DNA of 14,867 bases from NCBI GenBank assembly GCA_910588365.1, contig CAJUQS010000176.1, positions 1-14,867 on the forward strand. Reading direction: 5' to 3'. Origin of the DNA: an uncultured Oscillospiraceae bacterium (GTDB lineage Bacteria > Bacillota > Clostridia > Oscillospirales > Oscillospiraceae). Below the pieces are notes generated by a model. It was not told the DNA's origin, searched no databases, and worked only from the letters and a program-made list of their open reading frames with translations. Each line of letters opens with the position of its first letter. Position 1 is the first letter of the stretch. The translations under genes were made by a program, and so were the position numbers. This document shows positions 1-6,265 of this stretch, in pieces.

Positions 1-10
1 ATGCCGGATG

Positions 11-141
11 GACGAGGATTTTTCTCGTCAGACAAGGAGATTTTCCGCAGCAATCCTGACGGATTGCAAGGGAAAGCGACGCAGTATGGCGGGAAAAAGA
101 CTGGCCAGACAGCGTTCAACGGTTGTGAATACAGGTTCTTA
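11..141 (-). repeat. Intergenic palindromic repeat, relative of the 4889-5043 element
   Basis: This stretch downstream of deoC holds two perfect small hairpins (GACGAG at 11-16 with CTCGTC at 24-29; GCAATCC at 50-56 with GGATTGC at 61-67). Read on the minus strand it aligns by eye with the plus strand of the 4889-5043 element: a CCGCCA-ACTGCG block, then CTTG, CTGCGG and CTTGTCTG-CGA blocks in the same order. Twenty bases at 52-71 recur exactly at 14818-14837, and 126-141 recurs exactly at 14576-14591. I see no gene here. The repeat edge overlaps the deoC stop codon. Confidence 0.6.
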
Positions 142-804
142 GTATCCGCTTCCCTCAATGCCCTTGACGGCCTTTACGATCCGGCTTGTCCCCAGCCGGG
201 ACGCGCCGAGATTGATAAAGTCCTCGGCGTCCTGGAGATTGGAGATACCTCCGGCAGCCTTGATCTTCACGTGGGGCGCCACATGCCCGGCAAAGAGGGC
301 CACATCCTCCCGGGTGGCGCCGCCGCCGGCAAAGCCCGTGGAGGTCTTGATGAACTCCGCGCCGGAGGCGGAGACGATCTCGCACATCTTGATCTTCTCC
401 TCGTCGGTGAGCAGGCAGGTTTCAATGATCACCTTCAGCAGCTTGCCGCCGCAGGCAGCCTTGACAGCCTTGATCTCCTCCAGGAGGCACTCCCACTTCC
501 GGTCCTTCACCCAGCCCACGTTGATGACCATGTCGATCTCGTCCGCGCCGTTTTTGACCGCGTCCTCGGCCTCAAAGCACTTCACGGCTGTGGTGGAGTA
601 GCCGTTGGGGAAGCCGATAACCGTACACACGGCCAGCTTGTCCCCCAGGTACTCCTTGGCCTGCCTGACGAAGCTGGCCGGAATGCAGACGGAGGCGGTC
701 TTGAACCGGACGCCGTCGTCGCAGACGGCGCGGATCTCCTCCCACGTCGCCCCCTGCGCCAGCAGCGTGTGGTCCACGGCGGCCAGAATTTTGCTCAGTT
801 CCAT
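139..804 (-). CDS. deoC: Deoxyribose-phosphate aldolase
   Basis: Class I aldolase that splits 2-deoxy-D-ribose 5-phosphate into acetaldehyde and glyceraldehyde 3-phosphate, a cytosolic step of deoxynucleoside salvage. The 221 residues match the usual length. Visible landmarks are GADEIDMVIN around residues 86-95 with D91, EFIKTSTGF with the likely Schiff-base lysine K153, and VKIKAAGGI with the second active-site lysine K182. The frame stays open upstream to 846, but I chose the ATG at 804 because a GAGGAA ribosome site lies about 6 bases before it and the protein then starts MELSKI, as expected for the family. It is alone on this strand and diverges from the DUF512 gene. Its TAA stop is the first three bases of a repeat shared with 14576-14591. 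Function is confident from family motifs. Confidence 0.96.
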   Translation of the reverse strand: MELSKILAAVDHTLLAQGATWEEIRAVCDDGVRFKTASVCIPASFVRQAKEYLGDKLAVCTVIGFPNGYSTTAVKCFEAEDAVKNGADEIDMVINVGWVKDRKWECLLEEIKAVKAACGGKLLKVIIETCLLTDEEKIKMCEIVSASGAEFIKTSTGFAGGGATREDVALFAGHVAPHVKIKAAGGISNLQDAEDFINLGASRLGTSRIVKAVKGIEGSGY

Positions 805-863
805 AGTATCGTTCCTCATTTCCCCGCGTGTGCGGCGTATTTTCAATGTTCCAACATACCTTC

Positions 864-892
864 AGTATACCACAGACTGGAAAAAATGAAAA
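864..892 (-). promoter_or_regulatory. Candidate sigma-A promoter for deoC
   Basis: On the minus strand there is a TATACT -10 box (864-869) and a weak TTTTCA -35 box (887-892) with 17 bases between them. It lies about 60 bases before the chosen deoC start. The -10 box is good and the -35 box matches consensus at only four of six positions. Confidence 0.45.
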
Positions 893-941
893 GCATCTTT
901 TCGCAGAGCCGATCCGCAGCCATTCTTCGGAGAATTTTATA

Positions 942-970
942 TTGAAAACCGGGAAGATTTACAGTATACT
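942..970 (+). promoter_or_regulatory. Sigma-A promoter for the DUF512 gene
   Basis: TTGAAA (942-947) and TATACT (965-970) are separated by exactly 17 bases, close to the housekeeping consensus. The predicted transcript would start near 977, about 30 bases before the ATG at 1008. This placement also supports the short start rather than the upstream ATG at 828, which would lie before the promoter. Confidence 0.7.
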
Positions 971-1007
971 CAAATGGATAGCAACACTGGATATAATTGG
1001 AGGGGCC

Positions 1008-2306
1008 ATGAGCACTGTCATCACATCCATCGACCGCCGCTCCCCGGCGGAGCGGGCCGGCGTCCGCGCGGGCGAAAAACTGATCTCCATCGGAGGCCAT
1101 CCGGTGGAGGACGTGCTGGACTACCGCTTCTTCGGCTACGACAGGGACCCGGAGCTGGTGCTGGAATCGGCGGACGGCACGCGCCGCGCCCTGCGGGTGA
1201 ACAAGCCGGAGGCGGAGGAGCTGGGCCTCAACTTCGACACCTACCTCATGGACCAGCCCCGCCCCTGCTCCAACCACTGCCTGTTCTGCTTTGTGGACCA
1301 GATGGCGCCGGGGTGCCGGGACACCCTCTACTTCAAGGACGACGACGCCCGCCTCAGCTTCCTCATGGGCAACTACATCACCCTGACCAACCTCTCACCC
1401 CGGGAGGCCCGGCGGATCATCGATCTGCGCATCAGCCCCATCAATGTCTCCGTTCACGCCACGGACCCCAGGCTCCGCTCCGCCCTGCTGGGGAACAAGG
1501 CCGGCGGCGAGAGCCTGGATTACATGCGCGCCTTCGCCGAAGCGGGCATTGTCATGAACGGCCAGATTGTTCTGTGCCCCGGCTGGAACGACGGGGACCA
1601 GCTCCAGCGGACCATGGAGGACATGGCGGACTGGGGCTTCGCCAGCTGCTCCATTGTACCGGTGGGGCTTACGAAGTACCGGGAGGGCCTGCCCAGGCTC
1701 CGCCCCGTGGACCGGGAGGAGGCCGGCGCCGTCATCGACCAGGTGGACGCATTTGGCAGGGCGTGTCTGGAGCGGTTCGGCTCCAGAAAATTCTTCTGCT
1801 CCGACGAGCTCTACATCCGGGCGGAGCGGGAGCTGCCGGGGGAGGACTACTACGAGGACTACGTGCAGATTGAGAACGGCGTGGGGCTGCTGCGCAGTCT
1901 CATCACCGAGTTTGAGGCCGGCCTGCGGCTGGAGGACGGGCCCGCGGCCGCCGGCCCCTACACCATCGCCACTGGGGTCAGCGCCCGGCCCTGCCTCCAG
2001 AAGCTGGCCGAGGCGGCGGCGGAGAAGACCGGCGTCACCGGACAGGTAATTGCCATTGTCAACGACTTTTTCGGCCACACGGTGGATGTGGCGGGTCTGG
2101 TCACCGGGGGAGATCTGATTGCCCAATTGAAGGGAAAGGACTTGGGGGAGCGGCTGCTGATTCCTGTCAACATGCTCCGCCACGGGGGGGATGTCTTTTT
2201 GGACGACCTCCACGTGTCCGACGTTGAGCGGGAGCTGGGGGTGCCGGTCACCGTGGTGGAACAGGATGGGTTCGATCTTTTGGACGCCATCCTCGGAAGA
2301 AAATAA
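1008..2306 (+). CDS. DUF512 family protein with N-terminal PDZ-like domain and radical-SAM-like cluster motif
   Basis: A 432-residue protein of the DUF512 family, whose biochemical role is not established. Residues 1-65 form a PDZ-like domain (SPAERAGVRAGEKLISIGG). A cysteine motif C87-x3-C91-x2-C94 follows, the spacing that binds a 4Fe-4S cluster in radical SAM enzymes. The middle (about 120-300) looks like a degenerate radical SAM barrel, and the C-terminal part (about 300-430) is DUF512. The frame is open back to 828, but I chose 1008: an AGGGG ribosome site lies just before it, the PDZ domain starts at once, and the promoter sits at 942-970. In many Clostridia this gene precedes der, as here, though here a repeat element separates the two. 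A cytosolic redox or modification role is inference. Confidence 0.9.
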   Translation: MSTVITSIDRRSPAERAGVRAGEKLISIGGHPVEDVLDYRFFGYDRDPELVLESADGTRRALRVNKPEAEELGLNFDTYLMDQPRPCSNHCLFCFVDQMAPGCRDTLYFKDDDARLSFLMGNYITLTNLSPREARRIIDLRISPINVSVHATDPRLRSALLGNKAGGESLDYMRAFAEAGIVMNGQIVLCPGWNDGDQLQRTMEDMADWGFASCSIVPVGLTKYREGLPRLRPVDREEAGAVIDQVDAFGRACLERFGSRKFFCSDELYIRAERELPGEDYYEDYVQIENGVGLLRSLITEFEAGLRLEDGPAAAGPYTIATGVSARPCLQKLAEAAAEKTGVTGQVIAIVNDFFGHTVDVAGLVTGGDLIAQLKGKDLGERLLIPVNMLRHGGDVFLDDLHVSDVERELGVPVTVVEQDGFDLLDAILGRK

Positions 2307-2332
2307 TTCTCTTTGAGCCTTGCGGGGCCTGC

Positions 2333-2743
2333 GGTTACTTTTTGTGCGAACAAAAAGCAACCAAAAAGCCGCCGGGGGGTACCCCGGGCCCCCGTTTACG
2401 GGGGATCTGCGGCTTGCCGTGCAGGTGAAGAGCTGCGGTGCCCTGTGAACAACCAGTTCCTTCGGGGTTCTAATCTGATTGACCGGCAGTCGTCCGGCTC
2501 CGGCTCTGCTGGCGGGTCCCGATAGGGCCCGCGGCGTTAGGCGGGCTTTGCCCGCCCCAGCCCTAAGCCGCCAAAGGCGGCCCACGGGGTAGACGCAGAA
2601 GTGCGGCAGACGAAGGGTAAGCACTGTCAGGAGAATCAAACCAGTTCGATCGGAGCGCAAATAAACAAGAAATGGGGGATCCTCAAGGGGTAACACCCCC
2701 TTGAGTGCCCTTTTGGTTACTTTTCCGTCGAGGGAAAAGTAAC
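2333..2743. mobile_element. MITE-like element with palindromic inverted ends, between DUF512 gene and der
   Basis: About 410 bases without a convincing gene. The left end (2333-2368) and the right end (2710-2743) are imperfect inverted copies of each other, both built on GGTTACTTTT ... AAAAG-AACCAAAAG, and each end is itself a hairpin. Inside are at least four strong perfect hairpins: 2389-2404 (CCCCCG/CGGGGG), 2540-2556 (GGCGGGC/GCCCGCC), 2567-2581 (GCCGCC/GGCGGC) and 2682-2705 (CTCAAGGGG/CCCCTTGAG). It carries no transposase, so if mobile it would need one in trans. Short open frames through it have no ribosome site that I trust. It ends 27 bases before the der ribosome site. It could alternatively be a structured RNA or a processed leader. 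Confidence 0.55.
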
Positions 2744-2783
2744 AAATCGCCCCGGCAGGGCGAAAAACGTAAGGAGTACAACC

Positions 2784-4115
2784 ATGCCAAAACCAATCAT
2801 CGCCATTGTCGGCCGCCCCAACGTGGGCAAATCCGCGCTGTTCAACAAGCTTATTGGAAAGAGGATCTCCATCGTGGAGGACACCCCCGGGGTCACCCGG
2901 GACAGAATCTACGGCGAGTCCGACTGGAACGGCCGCAAATTCACCCTCATCGACACGGGGGGCATCGAGCCCCGCACTGACAGTGAGATACTGACCTTCA
3001 TGCGGGAGCAGGCGGGCATCGCCATCAGCCACGCGGACGTGATCGTCTTCCTCACCGATATCAAGACCGGCCTCACCGCCTCCGATCAGGAGGTGGCCAG
3101 TATGCTGCAAAGAAGCGGCAAGCCCATCGTCCTGGCGGTGAATAAGATGGACTCCACCGGAAACGTGGACCCGGACTTCTACGAGTTTTACAACCTGGGC
3201 CTGGGGGACCCTGTGGCCGTCTCCGCCGTCCACGGCCACGGCACCGGGGATCTGCTGGACGAGTGCGTGAGGTACTTCCCCCCGGAGGGGGAGGACGAGG
3301 AGGACGACGACCGTATCCAGGTGGCCATCATCGGCAAGCCCAACGTGGGCAAGTCCTCCCTGACCAATAAAATCCTGGGCCAGCAGCGGACCATCGTCAG
3401 CAACGTGGCCGGCACCACCCGGGACGCCATTGACAGCTATTTTGAGAACGAAACCGGCAGGTACGTCTTCATCGACACCGCCGGTATGCGCAAAAAGTCC
3501 AAAGTGGACGAGTCCATCGAGCGCTACAGCGTCCTGCGGGCCCAGATGGCCATTGAGCGCAGCGACGTGTGCCTCATCCTCATCGACGCCCAGGAGGGCG
3601 TCACCGAGCAGGACACCAAGGTGGCCGGTATGGCCCACGAGGCCGGCAAGGCCAGCATCATCGTGGTCAACAAGTGGGACCTCATCGAGAAGGACGGCAA
3701 GACCATGGACCGGATGCGGGAGGAGGTCCGCCGGGGCTTGTCCTATATGACCTATGCCCCCATCCTGTTCATCTCCGCCGCCACGGGCCAGCGGGTGGAG
3801 CGGCTGTTCGAGCTCATCCAGTACGTCAACAACCAGGCATCTACCCGCATTACTACCGGGATGCTCAACTCCGTCCTGGCCGACGCCCAGACCAGGGTCC
3901 AGCCCCCCACCGACAAGGGCCGGCGGCTGAAGATCTACTATATGACCCAGACGGGGATCAAGCCCCCCCATTTCGTCTGCTTCTGCAACGACGCGAGGCT
4001 GTTCCACTTCTCCTATCAGCGATATTTGGAGAATCAAATACGAACTGTATTCGGTTTGGAGGGCACGCCCATCAAAATGACCATTCGCCAGAAGGGCGAC
4101 AAGGAGGAGCCATAG
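2784..4115 (+). CDS. der: Ribosome biogenesis GTPase Der (EngA)
   Basis: An essential GTPase with two tandem G domains that acts in assembly of the 50S ribosomal subunit. The 443 residues match the family. First G domain: GRPNVGKS at 10-17, DTGG at 57-60, NKMD at 120-123. An acidic linker (about 168-177) leads to the second: GKPNVGKS at 184-191, VAGTTRD around 208-214, DTAG at 231-234, NKWD at 296-299. The C-terminal KH-like domain spans about 353-437. The start has an AAGGAG ribosome site (2771-2776) seven bases upstream. Genomic order DUF512-der-plsY-gpsA is common in Clostridia. No clear promoter is visible between the repeat element and the ATG, so transcription through the element from 942-970 or from inside it is likely. 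Confidence 0.98.
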   Translation: MPKPIIAIVGRPNVGKSALFNKLIGKRISIVEDTPGVTRDRIYGESDWNGRKFTLIDTGGIEPRTDSEILTFMREQAGIAISHADVIVFLTDIKTGLTASDQEVASMLQRSGKPIVLAVNKMDSTGNVDPDFYEFYNLGLGDPVAVSAVHGHGTGDLLDECVRYFPPEGEDEEDDDRIQVAIIGKPNVGKSSLTNKILGQQRTIVSNVAGTTRDAIDSYFENETGRYVFIDTAGMRKKSKVDESIERYSVLRAQMAIERSDVCLILIDAQEGVTEQDTKVAGMAHEAGKASIIVVNKWDLIEKDGKTMDRMREEVRRGLSYMTYAPILFISAATGQRVERLFELIQYVNNQASTRITTGMLNSVLADAQTRVQPPTDKGRRLKIYYMTQTGIKPPHFVCFCNDARLFHFSYQRYLENQIRTVFGLEGTPIKMTIRQKGDKEEP

Positions 4116-4205
4116 GCGGGCGGCCAATTCGAGGCCTAACTGCGGCGGGGAACCAGGATCACCGCCCGGTGACGAAACATTCATATTACAGGAGGATGGA
4201 TTGCT

Positions 4206-4871
4206 ATGAGTATGCAGCAAGGACCGGAAATCCTTTTCTGGCTGAAATTTGCCGCTGTTTTTCTGCTCCCCATCGCGGTGGAGGCGTATTTCTGCGGCTG
4301 CTTCAACGGGGCGGTTATCGTGTCGAAGTATATCCTGCGGGACGACGTGCGCAACCACGGCAGCGGCAACGCGGGGCTGACCAATTTCTACAGGACATTC
4401 GGCGGCCCCCTGACGCTGGCTGTCATTCTGACGGACGTCATCAAGGCGATTGTGGCAATCTGGCTGGGTGTGCTGTGGCTCGGGCAGATTCCCAACGGGG
4501 ATGTATTGGCAAAATACTGGGCGGGGCTGTTCTGCCTGCTGGGGCACATGTTCCCGTGCATGTTCCACTTCAAGGGGGGCAAGGGCATCCTCTCCGGCGG
4601 GACCATCGCCATCATGATCGACTGGCGGATCGCCCTGGTGGTCTGGGGCGGGTTTATCCTGCTGGCGGTACTGACGAAGTACGTATCCCTGGGCTCGCTG
4701 TGGGCCGGGGCCAGCTTCCCCTTTATCAGCTGGTACTGCTACCCCTGCTGGCAGATCGTGATACTGGCCTTCCTGCTGGGGGGGCTGGTGACCTGGGGCC
4801 ACCGGGCGAACATCAGGCGGCTGCTGAACGGCACGGAGAACAAGTTTTCCCTCCATAAGAAAAAGGAATAG
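4206..4871 (+). CDS. plsY: Glycerol-3-phosphate acyltransferase PlsY
   Basis: Integral membrane enzyme that transfers an acyl group from acyl-phosphate to sn-glycerol 3-phosphate, giving lysophosphatidic acid. The three cytosolic PlsY motifs are present: DDVRNHGSGNAGLTN (46-60), GHMFPCMFHFKGGKG (113-127) and WGHRANIRRLL-GTENK (197-213). Hydrophobic stretches around 13-35, 70-92, 103-120, 140-160 and 175-196 fit a multi-pass protein. It is 221 residues, slightly longer than the typical ~200. AGGAGG at 4190-4195 is ten bases before the ATG; an ATG at 4196 is in another frame. It follows der by 90 bases and precedes gpsA, which makes its substrate. Confidence 0.95.
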   Translation: MSMQQGPEILFWLKFAAVFLLPIAVEAYFCGCFNGAVIVSKYILRDDVRNHGSGNAGLTNFYRTFGGPLTLAVILTDVIKAIVAIWLGVLWLGQIPNGDVLAKYWAGLFCLLGHMFPCMFHFKGGKGILSGGTIAIMIDWRIALVVWGGFILLAVLTKYVSLGSLWAGASFPFISWYCYPCWQIVILAFLLGGLVTWGHRANIRRLLNGTENKFSLHKKKE

Positions 4872-4888
4872 CAAAGCGGAGCGTAGGT

Positions 4889-5043
4889 CTTGTTTGAAAA
4901 ATGTCAAAATACCCAAACAGCGGATCTTTTTCCGCCAGACTGCGTTAAAAAATCTTGAAATACACAAAGTATTCCTGCGGTTTTTTGCCTTGTCTGGCGA
5001 AAAAATCTCTCGCTGCTGGTTATTCCGCCATTTATTAAACAAG
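4889..5043. repeat. Long imperfect palindromic repeat between plsY and gpsA
   Basis: A 155-base element bounded by CTTGTTT (4889-4895) and its inverse AAACAAG (5037-5043). The inner halves are also inverted copies: CCGCCAGAC with GTCTGGCG, and an A-rich AAAAAATCTT segment opposite TTTTTTGCC. The whole could fold as one cruciform or long hairpin. Related segments occur at 11-141, 13264-13283, 14599-14660 and 14818-14867. I see no gene in it. Its right edge runs into the twin-hairpin repeat at 5052-5098 through the bases GCCCTAGCG, a junction also seen near 13452. Confidence 0.65.
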
Positions 5044-5051
5044 CCCTAGCG

Positions 5052-5098
5052 CAAAAGTTTTTCTTTTGATTCTTTTCTTTTTTCAAAAAGAAAAGAAT
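5052..5098 (-). repeat. Twin-hairpin dispersed repeat, copy 1
   Basis: AT-rich palindrome ATTCTTTTC ... GAAAAGAAT (about 5069-5098) followed on the minus strand by the CAAAAG-AAAACTTTTGCGC segment typical of this family. The second hairpin is truncated against the 4889-5043 element. It lies just before the gpsA ribosome site. Confidence 0.6.
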
Positions 5099-5124
5099 GG
5101 ATACCTTACACGGGAGGCTTTCAT

Positions 5125-6126
5125 ATGCGAATCACCGTACTGGGCAGCGGCGGCTGGGGAACGGCCCTGGCGCTGCTGCTGTTGGAGAATGGCAACGACG
5201 TAACCCTCTGGTCCCACACGCGGGTCCACTGCGACCGCCTCCGGCAGACCCGGGAGAACCCGCGGCTTCCCGGCGTGGCGCTGCCGGAGGGAATGAAGCT
5301 CACCGCGGACATGGAGGAGGCGGCCGGGAGCGCCCTGGTGGTGATGGCCGCGCCCTCCTTCGCGGTAAAGGAGACTGCGCGGCTGGCCGCGCCCTTCCTG
5401 GAACGGGACGCGGTGGTGGTCAGCGCGGCCAAGGGCATCGAGCGGGATACCGCCCTGTCCATGACCCAGGTCATTGAGCGGGAGCTGGGCGGAAAGGGCC
5501 GGGCGGCGGCGCTCTCCGGGCCCTCCCACGCCGAGGAGGTGGCCCGGGGGATCCCCACCGGCTGCGTGGCCGCGGCCGGGGACCTGGAGACCGCGCAGCT
5601 CGTACAGGATGTGTTCATGAGCCCCCGGTTCCGGGTGTACACCAACGAGGATTTGGTGGGCGTGGAGCTGGGCGGCGCGCTGAAAAACGTGCTGGCGCTG
5701 TGCTGCGGCGTCAGCGACGGAATGGGCCTGGGGGACAACACAAAGGCCCTGCTCATGACCCGGGGCATGACGGAAATGGCCCGGCTGGGCGTTGCCATGG
5801 GCGGCAGGAAGGAGACCTTCGCGGGCCTCTCCGGCATGGGGGATCTCATCGTCACCTGTACCTCCATGCACTCCCGGAACCGCCGCTGCGGCATCCTCAT
5901 CGGCCAGGGCCGGACGCCACAGGAGGCCATGGAGGAGGTGGGCGCCGTGGTGGAGGGCTATTTCGCCGCCCTCAGCGCACACCAGCTGGCGGAGAAGGTG
6001 GGCGTTGACATGCCCATCTGCGCCTGCGCCTATCATGTCCTCTACGGCGACCAGCCCCTCCGAAGCGCCGTCGAACGCCTTATGCGCCGCAGCAAACGGC
6101 GAGAGGTGGACGAGAGCTGGATCTGA
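5125..6126 (+). CDS. gpsA: Glycerol-3-phosphate dehydrogenase [NAD(P)+]
   Basis: Cytosolic enzyme that reduces dihydroxyacetone phosphate to sn-glycerol 3-phosphate, the backbone for phospholipids and the substrate of PlsY encoded just upstream. The 333 residues match the family. The NAD(P)-binding loop GSGGWGTALA is at 7-16. Active-site lysines are K103 (SAAKGIE) and K187 (GALKNVLAL). D240 lies in GMGDLIVTC and R251-N252 in HSRNRRCG, and GDNTKALLMTRG spans 203-214. GGGAGG at 5112-5117, seven bases upstream, fixes the start. A 253-base gap of repeats separates it from plsY, so independent transcription is possible. A strong terminator follows at 6195-6230. Confidence 0.98.
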   Translation: MRITVLGSGGWGTALALLLLENGNDVTLWSHTRVHCDRLRQTRENPRLPGVALPEGMKLTADMEEAAGSALVVMAAPSFAVKETARLAAPFLERDAVVVSAAKGIERDTALSMTQVIERELGGKGRAAALSGPSHAEEVARGIPTGCVAAAGDLETAQLVQDVFMSPRFRVYTNEDLVGVELGGALKNVLALCCGVSDGMGLGDNTKALLMTRGMTEMARLGVAMGGRKETFAGLSGMGDLIVTCTSMHSRNRRCGILIGQGRTPQEAMEEVGAVVEGYFAALSAHQLAEKVGVDMPICACAYHVLYGDQPLRSAVERLMRRSKRREVDESWI

Positions 6127-6131
6127 GGCAG

Positions 6132-6172
6132 TCATACTTTTTCTTGAAAGAAAAAGTATCAAAAAGAACTTT
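6132..6172 (+). repeat. Twin-hairpin dispersed repeat, copy 2
   Basis: ATACTTTTTC (6134-6143) pairs with GAAAAAGTAT (6150-6159), followed by CAAAAAGAACTTT. Forty-one bases (6132-6172) are identical to 14478-14518. The second hairpin of the family is missing here. It starts six bases after the gpsA stop. Confidence 0.75.
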
Positions 6173-6194
6173 AATGTTGGTTACCGGGCCGCAA

Positions 6195-6230
6195 AAAACT
6201 CCCCCGTGCCGTAAGGCACGGGGGAGTTTT
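6195..6230. terminator. Bidirectional intrinsic terminator between gpsA and the S-layer gene
   Basis: A perfect 16-bp stem (6195-6210 with 6215-6230) with a GTAA loop. Its GC core is CTCCCCCGTGCC and both strands end the stem in TTTT. It serves gpsA on the plus strand and the convergent S-layer-homology gene on the minus strand. Confidence 0.92.
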
Positions 6231-6265
6231 GCTAGTTGGGATTCTTAGGCTTCACGTCTGAAAAA

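Noticed and set aside
2313..2525. 70-residue plus-strand frame at the start of the element before der
   Set aside because: It runs through the inverted end and hairpins, has no ribosome site, and its composition looks like translated non-coding DNA.
1395..5042. 1215-residue minus-strand open frame opposite DUF512, der and plsY
   Set aside because: It spans three clearly real plus-strand genes and two intergenic repeats, with no recognisable domain; it is a by-product of high GC.
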